A stretch of 64,000 bases of DNA from Chelatococcus composti (GTDB taxonomy: Bacteria > Pseudomonadota > Alphaproteobacteria > Rhizobiales > Beijerinckiaceae). Position numbers and translations under genes: made by a program. Numbering within the stretch: the stretch's first letter is position 1; the number at the start of each line of letters is the position of its first letter. Positions 37,401 to 44,943 of this stretch are shown piece after piece. The notes below the pieces were generated by a model. It did not search any database. It was given only the letters and a program-made list of their open reading frames with translations, and had not been told where the DNA came from. The stretch covers positions 310,001 to 374,000 of the forward strand of contig NZ_JACHEH010000003.1 in NCBI RefSeq assembly GCF_014201415.1. Reading direction: 5' to 3'.

Positions 37401-38780
37401 GGCATCGACGCCTCAGTGCGGGGCATCTCCGACGCGCCGATCCGCATCACCGGCTCGCTGCCGACGACGGCTGAGGGCAATCTCGACCTCGCCGTCGCCG
37501 GCCGCATCGACCTTGCCGTTGCGAACCGTCTCGCGGCGGCGGACGGGCAGCGCTATGGGGGCACGGCCACTGCGGACCTGCGCCTCGCCGGCACCTTCGC
37601 CGCGCCGCGGGCAGAGGGCACCGTGCGCCTCACGGGCGGCCGCTTCGAGGACGTCGTCAACGGCATCCTCCTGTCCGACATCGACGCGACCGTCACGGGC
37701 TCCGAGCGCGAGCTTGTCATCCAGAGCCTGGCGGCGCGGGCGCGCAACGGCGGCCGGATCACCGGCAGCGGGCGCATCGCGCTCGATCCGGCGGCGGGCT
37801 TTCCGGGCAGCATCAGCCTGCGGGCGGCGAATGCCCAGCTCGTGTCGAACGACACGACCAACGCCATCGTCGGCTTCGACCTTTCCGTCGCGGGCCCCAT
37901 GGCCACGGCGCCGCGCGTGACGGGGCGGGTGACGGTGGACAACCTGCAGATTTTCGTGCCCGACCGGTTGCCGCCCTCCGTGACGCCCATCGAGGTGCGG
38001 CACAAGAATGCGCCGCCGCGCGTCGCCGAGCGCGTCCGGGCGCAGGAGCGGCAGCAGCGCGCACGTGCGGCGGGCGGGGGCTTCGACGCGGCGCTCGACA
38101 TCACGGTCGATGCCTCGTCCGGGCGGGTCCTGGTGCGCGGACAGGGCATCAACGCCGAACTTGGCGGCACGCTCGCCATCCGCGGCACGTCGTCCAACCC
38201 GGTCATCGACGGCGGATTCTCCATGCGCCGCGGCACCTTCCAGGTGCTCGGCCGGCGCCTCACCTTCACGCGCGGCAACGTCACCTTCCCCGGCACGCTT
38301 GACCCGCAGATCGACTTCGTGGCCGAGGCTCCGGCCGGCGACGTGACGGCCCGCGTTGCCGTCGACGGCATCGCCTCAAGCCCGCAGATACGCTTCTCCT
38401 CCTCGCCCGAGCTGCCGCAGGACGAGGTCCTGGCGCGCCTGCTCTTCGGCAAGCCTTCGGGCAACCTGACGGCGGGGCAGGCGTTGCAGCTGGCGCAGGC
38501 AGTGGCACAGTTTGCCGGCGGCAATCGTGTGCTCGATGATCTCAGCCGCTCGCTCGGCGTTGATGCGGTCGACATCGACACCGATGCCAGCGGCAATGTG
38601 GCGGTCGGCGTCGGCAAGCGCATCAATGACAACATCTATCTCGGGGTGAAGCAGGGAGCGACACCCGACTCCAGCCGCGTGACGGTCGATATCGACATTA
38701 CCGACCACATCAAGGTGCAGGGTGAGGCCGGGGCCGACGGCTCCAGCGCCGTCGGCATCGGCATGGAATGGGATTATTGA
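34470..38780 (+). CDS. tamB: Translocation and assembly module TamB (DUF490)
   Basis: Very long (1436 residues) AsmA-like protein with one N-terminal transmembrane anchor (~10-32, ILLTVAGAVILLAVAAVLML) and a periplasmic beta-taco spanning to the outer membrane. It is built of repetitive beta-rich segments with many LSGxLDG/DLxLS-like units. The DUF490 C-terminal domain (from ~1150: FSMRRGTFQVLGRRLTFTRGNVTF; EVLARLLFGKPSGNLTAGQALQLAQAV) ends in GIGMEWDY. TGATG overlap with tamA shows translational coupling. Its last 7 bp overlap the convergent unknown gene. Confidence 0.94.
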   Translation: MHRSSKAGRVARAILLTVAGAVILLAVAAVLMLRTDVGRGQLVRLVETLASGPDMRLSIGRLDGALPFDMTVSDVSVADREGVWLTLDRAHLAWRPLSLLSGVVEVNVLEAGRVAVARPPVPGTGPATEGSGPPRLPFGVIVERLAVEEVALGEALVGEPVSLAVSGDARLVDPADGLSGEIAIRRTDGVAATVDGTLRFVPDTGQLVVDVRAVEPAGDIVSRLAGLPDLPPLDFSLRGDGPLDNWRGDLALTLGASARAQATATITRDADGRQLALDGTADIAALLPDRYAPLAAGEATLHLRAKRFDDGRIEVGELFAEGAGGRVTGTGTLDEARDAVSGRLTLSLPSAMPYAALAPVALSWRGLEATATVEGPLSRPRLALTATGDGLSIEQNAIGRAILGLRAEADGAPLQPDTRFAFDLTADLRDLAPQSSELAGVVGSEAHLTANGTATLDGADIAALRLDLAPLAATFSGTVSTEAVDGKVNVERADLAALRAFMDRPLAGVVALTGDVSASFDLSRLAVTLNGMARGLETGVAQADGLLGRDVRLSGGFRRNADGSFGFERFTVSGAHVGLIADGSATENRANVTAKLDLPDLSQLDARVTGRADVDATLTGSLDALDARLRLVIDGASALGRPVERLAADIEARDLTGAATGTLSLSGSVDGKPATGSGRFARDAAGAVRVSDLDIGLGSVRAQGAFDISPASLTSGRLVLRAGDLADIAPLLLTKLAGAVDLDLTLSSEDGRQNLVAKGRVSDFSGFDASLARADIDLSARDVLGRFAADGKVMLERLAVAGVDVPRAEISAEGTREATRLSLGGSVRGIDVAADARLAMRPDETVVTLDSASASRGGQRVTVARGAVFTLRDGTVAVSGLTLNANGGSLAVSGSAGEQLDLSATMRNLPLALAELAAPGLGLAGQLSGEAQITGSPSRPDGRYRLSVSGFTMPQIRDAGLAPLAVEANGTLADGRAGIDASVRGISDAPIRITGSLPTTAEGNLDLAVAGRIDLAVANRLAAADGQRYGGTATADLRLAGTFAAPRAEGTVRLTGGRFEDVVNGILLSDIDATVTGSERELVIQSLAARARNGGRITGSGRIALDPAAGFPGSISLRAANAQLVSNDTTNAIVGFDLSVAGPMATAPRVTGRVTVDNLQIFVPDRLPPSVTPIEVRHKNAPPRVAERVRAQERQQRARAAGGGFDAALDITVDASSGRVLVRGQGINAELGGTLAIRGTSSNPVIDGGFSMRRGTFQVLGRRLTFTRGNVTFPGTLDPQIDFVAEAPAGDVTARVAVDGIASSPQIRFSSSPELPQDEVLARLLFGKPSGNLTAGQALQLAQAVAQFAGGNRVLDDLSRSLGVDAVDIDTDASGNVAVGVGKRINDNIYLGVKQGATPDSSRVTVDIDITDHIKVQGEAGADGSSAVGIGMEWDY

Positions 38781-39775
38781 GCGAGCGGCGCGCTCGTGGC
38801 TTCCCGCGGAGGGGCGTCGCGCCTGTCCGGCAGCAGCGGCATGTCCGAGAAATTGCCGAAGATCATGTCCGGTGCGCTGGTGTTGTGACGCGACGGCATG
38901 ACCCGTCCGGTCCAGAGTTCCAGCGCCTCGGCGCCCGGAAAGGTCATGACCGGGGCTTCGCCCCAGCCCCTGGCGCCGGGCGTGCGCCAGGCGACGCGGG
39001 CGGTGTCGGCATTGGTCTCCATCACGTACATCGAGCGCAGCGCCGCGAAAGGCCTGTCCCGCGGCATGTCGCCTGAGAATGACACGTCGAGCACGATGTG
39101 CTCGTCATCGAGGGCGGCGAGCCTCACCTTGCCCTCGCCGCCGTCGGCGAAGGCGAGAGTGAAGGTCCGCGTTGCGGGATCGAAGACGACCTCCTTCAGC
39201 GCCACGATGGGGCGGCCCTCGTTCTTGACCGGGCCGACGAGAAAGGAGCTGCCGTAGGCTGTCCAGCGCGTGTCGCCGGGCGGTATCGGGCGGGCCCGCC
39301 AGTAGCCGTCCGGCGGATAGAGCACGAGCACCTCCTCGGCGCGCTCCCTGTGGCGCACCCACACCTGGATGAGGTGCAGGCCGTGCTCGACACGGTCGCC
39401 GACGCGCACCGGCACGTCGTTCGGCCGCCAGAAGGAGGGATAGGTATAGCCGACGAGCCACAGGTCCGGCGTCTCGTAGAAGGTGACGCGGCGCGGCTCG
39501 GCCACGTGCACGGGATCGCCCGACATGTCGCAGCTCGTCCAGTCCGCGGCCCAGCGGTCGGTGTCGAGCATGCCGAGATAGGCCGGGTGCACCGCCCGGA
39601 TGCGGAAGTGCCGCACCTGCGGGTTGGTGAAGGTAAGGCTGACGTTGTCCTTCTCCGCGCACAGCACGGGCTCGCTCTCGTTGTCGACGCGGGCCGCGAG
39701 TTCGGCTGCGCCGGCGGAGGGTGCGGCGGCGGCGAGCAGGCCGGCGACGAGCAGACCCCGGATGGTTCTCGACAT
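38774..39775 (-). CDS. Unknown secreted protein downstream of fkbM and mdoH
   Basis: It has 333 residues with a signal peptide (MSRTIRGLLVAGLLAAAAPSAGAAE). The mature part is rich in beta-strand-like segments, Trp and Tyr, for example VRHFRIRAVHPAYLGMLDTDRWAADWTSCDMSGDP and WLVGYTYPSFWRPNDVPVRVGDRVEHGLHLIQVWV. Two Cys (CAEKDN, SCDMSG) could pair. No domain is recognised. It starts 3 bp after fkbM and is the last gene of the mdoH-fkbM operon, which suggests a periplasmic role tied to glucans; that is inference. Confidence 0.75.
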   Translation of the reverse strand: MSRTIRGLLVAGLLAAAAPSAGAAELAARVDNESEPVLCAEKDNVSLTFTNPQVRHFRIRAVHPAYLGMLDTDRWAADWTSCDMSGDPVHVAEPRRVTFYETPDLWLVGYTYPSFWRPNDVPVRVGDRVEHGLHLIQVWVRHRERAEEVLVLYPPDGYWRARPIPPGDTRWTAYGSSFLVGPVKNEGRPIVALKEVVFDPATRTFTLAFADGGEGKVRLAALDDEHIVLDVSFSGDMPRDRPFAALRSMYVMETNADTARVAWRTPGARGWGEAPVMTFPGAEALELWTGRVMPSRHNTSAPDMIFGNFSDMPLLPDRRDAPPREATSAPLAQ

Positions 39776-39778
39776 GCG

Positions 39779-40576
39779 TTATCCTGTGAAGATGCTGTTC
39801 TGGGCCGCTCGGGGCCCCGTTGCGGCGAGTGTCGCATAAACGTCACCTGAATTCGCCCGAAGAGGCAATGTGGCCAGATGATCCCGCATCGCCTCGGCGC
39901 AGACGGGCTCGGGGAAGACGAGGCGCTGTTCCTCGCCGAGCGACAGGTTGAAGCGGTAGGGGCCGAGCGCGGCGAGCCGGTCGAGGCAGCGCATGGCGAC
40001 CTCGCGGGCGATGGTGGTGAACTCGAAGGACAGTGCGGGCAGCGGCTGCGACAGGCCGGCCAGCACGGCGTCCTCGAAGCCCTCGACATCAATCTTGGCG
40101 AAGGCGGGCATGCCATGGCGGGCGATGAGCACATCGAGCGTCGTCATCGCCACAGTCAGGGTGTGGTCCCAGTGCTGGTCGCGCCAGCCGTCGGCCTCGC
40201 GCGCGGCGGCGAGGAAAGTCCCGGAGGCGGAGGAGACGGTGGGGTTGGCGCTGTTGACGTGGAGCGTGACGTAGCCCTCCGCGGCTCCGACCGCCGCCTC
40301 GACCAGAGTCACGTTCCTGTCCCGGCCATGGATGAGACGCAGGAGGCGCATCGGGCCGGGCTGGGGCTCGACGGCGACGACGCGCGCGCCGAGGCGACGG
40401 AAGGAGGAGGTGCGGTCGCCGACATGGGCCCCGATGTCGAAGGCGAGATCACCCGCAGCGAGGAAGCGGCGGTAAAGGGCATCCATCGCGCGATGGCGGG
40501 CGCGATTGCCGTGATAGAGCAGGAGCGAACGGGCGAGCCCGCGCCATTCGGTGAGGGTGGCGCGGAGCCGGCTCAT
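39779..40576 (-). CDS. FkbM-family methyltransferase
   Basis: SAM-dependent methyltransferase of 265 residues. Motif I is LAFDIGAHVGDRTSSFRRLGARVVAVEPQPGPM; the FkbM core TLDVLIARHGMPAFAKIDVEGFEDAVLAGLS is complete. Family members O-methylate sugars or polyketides. The ATG overlaps the mdoH stop (ATGA), so it is translationally coupled to the glucan synthase. A periplasmic-glucan or precursor sugar is a plausible acceptor, but this is inference. Confidence 0.87.
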   Translation of the reverse strand: MSRLRATLTEWRGLARSLLLYHGNRARHRAMDALYRRFLAAGDLAFDIGAHVGDRTSSFRRLGARVVAVEPQPGPMRLLRLIHGRDRNVTLVEAAVGAAEGYVTLHVNSANPTVSSASGTFLAAAREADGWRDQHWDHTLTVAMTTLDVLIARHGMPAFAKIDVEGFEDAVLAGLSQPLPALSFEFTTIAREVAMRCLDRLAALGPYRFNLSLGEEQRLVFPEPVCAEAMRDHLATLPLRANSGDVYATLAATGPRAAQNSIFTG

Positions 40577-42402
40577 GCGGCGACGGCCACGGGCGGCGGC
40601 GCCGGGCGGGCGAGGGCGGCGATCTCGGCTGGTTCGTCGAACTCCTCAGGGACGGCGCAGAGCCGGTGTCGCGCGAGGAAGGCGCCGAAGGCCGGTCGCG
40701 CCGTCACGACGGCGAAGGGGATGGCGAGCAGGTAACCGGCCGTGAGTGGCAGGCTCCACAGGAGCGCCGCCGGCGAGATCCACGCCAGCGCGCCACAGAC
40801 GACGAGGCCGAACACGGTCTGCGGCCACAGCCCGGCCGCCGCCGTCACCCAGGACAGGGCATGCGCGTCCCGCTCCTGGCCGTTCCAGCCCACATGCGCG
40901 CGCCCGGCGAGGAGGCCGGCCATGAACAGGCTGGTGCGGAAGGAGGACACAGCCCCCTGCAGGAAGGAGAAGACGATCTCGAGGCAGGCCGAGAGGCCGA
41001 AGCGCATCGCCCCGCCGTAGCGGGCAACCTCGCCGCGCCTCAGCGCGATGTCGGCGAGCCCGGCGAGCTTGGGGAAGAGGCACAGGAAGAGGAACGTGCC
41101 GTAGAGGGCAGTGGCGGCGGTCGTGGGGAAGGCGTCGGCCAACTGCGCCTCGCGCACGGCGAGCGGCGACAGCGCGACCATCGCCGTCATGGCCGGCAGC
41201 CCGGCGAACATCAGGGTGGCCCACAGGAGCTGGATGCGGCTGACGGGATGCAGGCCGGGCAGGGCGAGGAGCCGGATGTACTGCATGTTGCCGAGGCACC
41301 AGCGCAGGTCGCGGCGCACGAAGTCCACCACCGTCGGCGGGTTTTCCTCCCAGCTGCCGACCTCGACCGGCAGGACGCGCACCTCATAGCCGGCGCGGCG
41401 CATGAGGGTGGCCTCCAGCTGGTCGTGCGACAGGATGGCGCCGCTGAGCGGGCCGCGGCCGGAAAGGACGGGCAGGCGGCATCCGTCACGATAGGGCGCG
41501 ATGCGGACGAGCGCGTTGTGACCCCAGAAGGGGCCGCAGTCGCCGGTCCACCAGGCACTGCCCATGGTGTAGGCCCGCATGCCGTGCCGCATGCCGAACT
41601 GGAAGATGCGGGCGAAGCCGCTCGCGGCCGGCAGGCCGGTGACGAGGCTCTGCAGGATGCCGAGGCGGGGATGGGCCTGCATCATGCGCACCATGGCGAG
41701 GATGGTCTCCCCCGCCATCAGGCTGTCTGCGTCGAGCGGCAGCATCAGCTCGTAGTCGTTGCCCCAGCGGGCGCAGAAGTCGCGCAGGTTGCCGGCCTTG
41801 TAGCCGACATTGTCCTCGCGCCGGCGGTAGACGGCCCTGGCACCGTCTGCCAGCGAGGCGCGGAAGGCGGCGAAGGCCTCCTCCTCCGCGACCGCGATCT
41901 CGGGCAGCGAGGTATCGCTCAGGACGAAATAGCCGAAGTGGTGGCCTTGTCCGGTGCGGGCGATGCTTCCGGCGACGGCCGCGAGGCGTGCGAAGGCGCG
42001 CGCCGGGTCTTCGTTGCGCAGCGTCATCAGTACGGCGGTGCGCAGGAAGACCGGTTCGCCCGACGTGCCGGCGCCGGCGAAGGGGGCAACCTCGGCAAGC
42101 CCGTCACGGCGTCCGTGCAGCAGCCACAGGCCAATCGCGGCATTCCAGAACCCGAGGACCACCCACGGCGTTACGAGAAAAAAGCAGGTGAGGAGGATGC
42201 CGTCGAGAAGGCTCCACCCGCCGGCCGAGAGGATCCACGCCATGGCCGCGCCGAGGAGGGCCCACGTGACGACGTTGAGCACCGCGACCAGCGCCCGCCG
42301 CCACGCCAGCGCGGCGGTGGACTGCATTCCGCCCGGTGTCTTAGATGGGGAGGACGAACCCTCGACGAGCGTGAGGGTCGCAGGATCGAGCCATTCCGTC
42401 AT
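40573..42402 (-). CDS. mdoH: Glucans biosynthesis glucosyltransferase MdoH (OpgH)
   Basis: Inner-membrane glycosyltransferase family 2 enzyme that polymerises the beta-1,2-glucan backbone of osmoregulated periplasmic glucans from UDP-glucose. It has 609 residues, shorter than E. coli OpgH (847) because the N-terminal region is reduced, as in other alphaproteobacterial forms. Two helices precede the catalytic domain (MLPLDADSLM; GNLRDF; SHDQLEATLMRRAGYEVRVLPVEVGSWEENPPT), and RRDLRWCLGNMQ is the (Q/R)xxRW motif. At least six helices follow. No opgG/mdoG partner lies next to it. It heads an operon with fkbM and a secreted unknown. Confidence 0.9.
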   Translation of the reverse strand: MTEWLDPATLTLVEGSSSPSKTPGGMQSTAALAWRRALVAVLNVVTWALLGAAMAWILSAGGWSLLDGILLTCFFLVTPWVVLGFWNAAIGLWLLHGRRDGLAEVAPFAGAGTSGEPVFLRTAVLMTLRNEDPARAFARLAAVAGSIARTGQGHHFGYFVLSDTSLPEIAVAEEEAFAAFRASLADGARAVYRRREDNVGYKAGNLRDFCARWGNDYELMLPLDADSLMAGETILAMVRMMQAHPRLGILQSLVTGLPAASGFARIFQFGMRHGMRAYTMGSAWWTGDCGPFWGHNALVRIAPYRDGCRLPVLSGRGPLSGAILSHDQLEATLMRRAGYEVRVLPVEVGSWEENPPTVVDFVRRDLRWCLGNMQYIRLLALPGLHPVSRIQLLWATLMFAGLPAMTAMVALSPLAVREAQLADAFPTTAATALYGTFLFLCLFPKLAGLADIALRRGEVARYGGAMRFGLSACLEIVFSFLQGAVSSFRTSLFMAGLLAGRAHVGWNGQERDAHALSWVTAAAGLWPQTVFGLVVCGALAWISPAALLWSLPLTAGYLLAIPFAVVTARPAFGAFLARHRLCAVPEEFDEPAEIAALARPAPPPVAVAA

Positions 42403-42458
42403 CGGGCACCGTCCTCTGCCGTGCCGCGGCGATATAGGGCAGAACGAAGGGAAGCGCG

Positions 42459-43457
42459 ATGGGCATTAGCGCAAGCAACGGCGAAGGTTCCGGCATTTTC
42501 GCACTGTGGTACGTGGCGCGGCGCCACGCCGAGCTGCGACCCGTCGCGCCCGTCGTGCCCGGGGCGGGCGAGGTGATGGTCCGTACCCTCTTCAGCGGCA
42601 TCAGCCGCGGCACGGAGCGCCTCGTCTTCAACGGCCTGTGCCGGCCTCGGCACAACCGGCGCATGTGCGCGCCCATGCAGGAGGGGACCTTTCCCTTTCC
42701 CGTGAAGTATGGCTATTGCGCTGTCGGCGTCGTGGAGGCCGGGGCGGCTGACCTCGTCGGCCGCACGGTCTTTGCACTCCATCCCCACCAGCAGCTGTTC
42801 ACGGCACCCGCCGTCGCCGTCGCCGTGGTGCCCGAGGCTGTGCCCGCGCGCCGTGCGGTTCTCGCCGCCAACATGGAGACGGCGCTGAACGGCGTGTGGG
42901 ATGCAGGCGCCGGGCCGGGCGACCGGATCGTGGTGGTGGGCGCAGGCGTCGTCGGGCTTCTGGTCACGTTCCTGTGTGCGGGCCTGCCTGGCGCGGAGGT
43001 GACGGTGGTCGACACCGATCCCGCGCGGGCCGAGGTGGCGCGGCGCCTTGGCGCCAGCTTCGCCCTGCCGGGGCGGGCGCGCGGCGAGGCCGACGTCGTC
43101 ATCCACGCCAGCGGCACGCCCGCCGGCCTTGCCACGGCTCTGGAGCTGTGCGGCGACGAGGCGACGCTCGTCGAGATGAGCTGGTATGGAGACGAGGCGG
43201 TGTCGGTCCATCTCGGCGGCGAGTTCCACGCCCGCCGCCTGAGGCTCGTCTCCTCCCAGGTGGGGCAGGTGGCGGCCTCGCGCCGGCCGCGCTGGGAGCC
43301 GGCTCGACGCCTCGCCAAGGCGCTCGCGCTGCTGGCTGACCCGCGGCTCGACGATCTCATTACCGGCGAGGTTGCCTTCGCCGATCTGCCCGCGGCGCTG
43401 CCGGCCATCCTCGATGAGGGGGCGCAGGGGCTGATGACCGCGGTGCGCTATCAATGA
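42459..43457 (+). CDS. Medium-chain dehydrogenase/reductase (zinc-site degenerate)
   Basis: It has 332 residues, MDR fold. ATG 42459 has AAGGGAAG upstream. The Rossmann motif is IVVVGAGVVGLLVTFLCAGLPGAEVTVVDTD. In place of the usual C-G-x-C-G-T-D catalytic-zinc motif it has SGISRGTERLVFNG, the form seen in BchC-like and other non-classical MDR proteins, so classical alcohol-dehydrogenase chemistry is doubtful. It heads a tight plus-strand cluster with a PTPS-like protein, glycosyltransferase and methyltransferase. Probably a reductase or dehydrogenase acting on the cluster product. Confidence 0.85.
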   Translation: MGISASNGEGSGIFALWYVARRHAELRPVAPVVPGAGEVMVRTLFSGISRGTERLVFNGLCRPRHNRRMCAPMQEGTFPFPVKYGYCAVGVVEAGAADLVGRTVFALHPHQQLFTAPAVAVAVVPEAVPARRAVLAANMETALNGVWDAGAGPGDRIVVVGAGVVGLLVTFLCAGLPGAEVTVVDTDPARAEVARRLGASFALPGRARGEADVVIHASGTPAGLATALELCGDEATLVEMSWYGDEAVSVHLGGEFHARRLRLVSSQVGQVAASRRPRWEPARRLAKALALLADPRLDDLITGEVAFADLPAALPAILDEGAQGLMTAVRYQ

Positions 43458-43481
43458 GCGGCGCGATTGAGGGAGAGGGCC

Positions 43482-43889
43482 ATGTATGCCGTCGAGGTGC
43501 GTGACCACGTCATGATTGCCCACAGTTTCCGCGGAGACCTGTTCGGGCCGGCGCAGGCCCTGCATGGGGCGACCTTCATCGTCGATGTGGCTTTTTTCCG
43601 GTCGGAGCTGATGGCCGAGGGCGTGGTGGTCGACATTGGACGCGCCACGGAGGCGTTGAAGGCGGTGCTCGCGCCCCTCAACTACCGCAACCTCGACGAG
43701 CTGCCGCAGTTCGCCGGGCGCAACACGACAACGGAGTTCCTGAGCCGCCACATCTTCGACGCGATGGCCGAGGCGGCGCGCAGCGGTGCGCTGGGCCCGG
43801 GCGGCGAGGGCATCGATCACATCCGCGTGACGCTGCACGAGAGCCATGTGGCACGGGCGTGGTTCGAGGGAGCCGTCGCCTGTGCCTGA
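43482..43889 (+). CDS. 6-pyruvoyl-tetrahydropterin synthase-like protein lacking the usual active site
   Basis: It has 135 residues from ATG 43482 (GAGGGAGAGG upstream). The T-fold is recognisable: MIAHSF (His14), ALHGATFIVDVAFF (His28), VVVDIGRATEALKAVLAPLNYRNLDEL, NTTTEFLSRHIFDAM and HIRVTLHESHVARAWF (Glu120). Compared with PTPS/QueD, the catalytic Cys before LHGH is Ala24, the third zinc His (HGH) is Ala30, and the Asp-His pair in LDHHYLN is replaced by Asn67-Tyr68. So normal PTPS, sepiapterin or QueD lyase chemistry seems impossible, while fold and substrate pocket remain. The gene overlaps the glycosyltransferase gene by 8 bp. Confidence 0.82.
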   Translation: MYAVEVRDHVMIAHSFRGDLFGPAQALHGATFIVDVAFFRSELMAEGVVVDIGRATEALKAVLAPLNYRNLDELPQFAGRNTTTEFLSRHIFDAMAEAARSGALGPGGEGIDHIRVTLHESHVARAWFEGAVACA

Positions 43890-44943
43890 TGTCGTCTTCG
43901 CCATACCGGGCGACCTCGCCAGCCCGACGGGCGGTTACGCCTATGCGCGACGCATGCTCGCCGACCTGCCGGGGCAGGGCGTCGATGTCGTCTACCGGCC
44001 GCTGCCCGGCGCCTTCCCCTTTCCCTCCGAGGCGGATGTTGCTGCGACCGCCGCGGCCCTCGCGGCAACGCCCCCCGATGCGGTGCTGCTGATCGACGGG
44101 CTTGCCTGCGGGGTCCTGCCTCCCGCGCTGCTGCGCGACTGCGGCAGGCGGTGCGTGGCCCTGGTGCACCATCCGCTCGGGCACGAGACGGGGCTCGCGG
44201 AAGCGGACAGCCAGCGGCTGCTCGCCAGCGAGAAGGCGGCGCTCGCGGCGGTGGATGCCGTCATCACATCAAGCGTGCCGACGGGGCGGGTGCTGGTGAG
44301 CGAGTTTGGCGTCGCGCCCGGACGGCTGACGGTGGCGGAGCCCGGCACCGATCCGGCCCCGCGTGCCCCGGCCCGGGGCGAGCCGCCGCATCTCGTCTCG
44401 GTCGGGTCCGTCTCGCCGCGCAAGGGCTATGACGTGCTTGTCACGGCGCTGGCGAAGCTCGTGGTCCTGCCGTGGCGCGCCACCATTGTCGGCAGCCTCG
44501 AGCGGATGCCGGACGAAGCGGCGCGGCTGCGGGCGGCGATCGCAGAGGCCGGCCTCGGCGAGCGCATCGCGCTTGCGGGCACCTGCGAGGACGCGGTTCT
44601 GGAGCGTCTCTACGCCTCGGCCGACGTCTTTGTAATGGCCTCGCGCTACGAGGGCTACGGCATGGCGCTGACGGAGGCGCTGGCGCGTGGCCTGCCGATC
44701 GTGACGACCCGTGTCGGCGCGGCGGACGAGCGCGTGCCCGACGCCGCAGGGCTCAAGGTGCCGCCGGGCGACGCCGACGCCCTCTGCGATGCACTGGCGA
44801 CGGTGCTTGGAGACCGCGAAAGACGCCTTGCCATGGCCGAGGCGTCCTGGCGTGCGGGGCAGGCCCTGCCGCGCTGGGTGGACACTGCGGCGGTCATCGC
44901 CGGTGTCGTCCGCTCCCTCGCAGGCCGGGAGAAGGGTGCATGA
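43882..44943 (+). CDS. Family 4 glycosyltransferase
   Basis: GT-B-fold glycosyltransferase of 353 residues starting at GTG 43882 inside the PTPS-like gene. The N-terminal domain opens with a glycine-rich loop (AIPGDLASPTGGYAYARRMLADL); the C-terminal nucleotide-sugar domain has VSVGSVSPRKGYDVLVTAL and the GT4 signature SRYEGYGMALTEALARGLPIVTT with its catalytic Glu. GT4 enzymes transfer sugar from a nucleotide sugar with retention. Coupling to a pterin-type protein points to glycosylation of a small molecule rather than a polysaccharide, as inference. Confidence 0.88.
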   Translation: MPDVVFAIPGDLASPTGGYAYARRMLADLPGQGVDVVYRPLPGAFPFPSEADVAATAAALAATPPDAVLLIDGLACGVLPPALLRDCGRRCVALVHHPLGHETGLAEADSQRLLASEKAALAAVDAVITSSVPTGRVLVSEFGVAPGRLTVAEPGTDPAPRAPARGEPPHLVSVGSVSPRKGYDVLVTALAKLVVLPWRATIVGSLERMPDEAARLRAAIAEAGLGERIALAGTCEDAVLERLYASADVFVMASRYEGYGMALTEALARGLPIVTTRVGAADERVPDAAGLKVPPGDADALCDALATVLGDRERRLAMAEASWRAGQALPRWVDTAAVIAGVVRSLAGREKGA

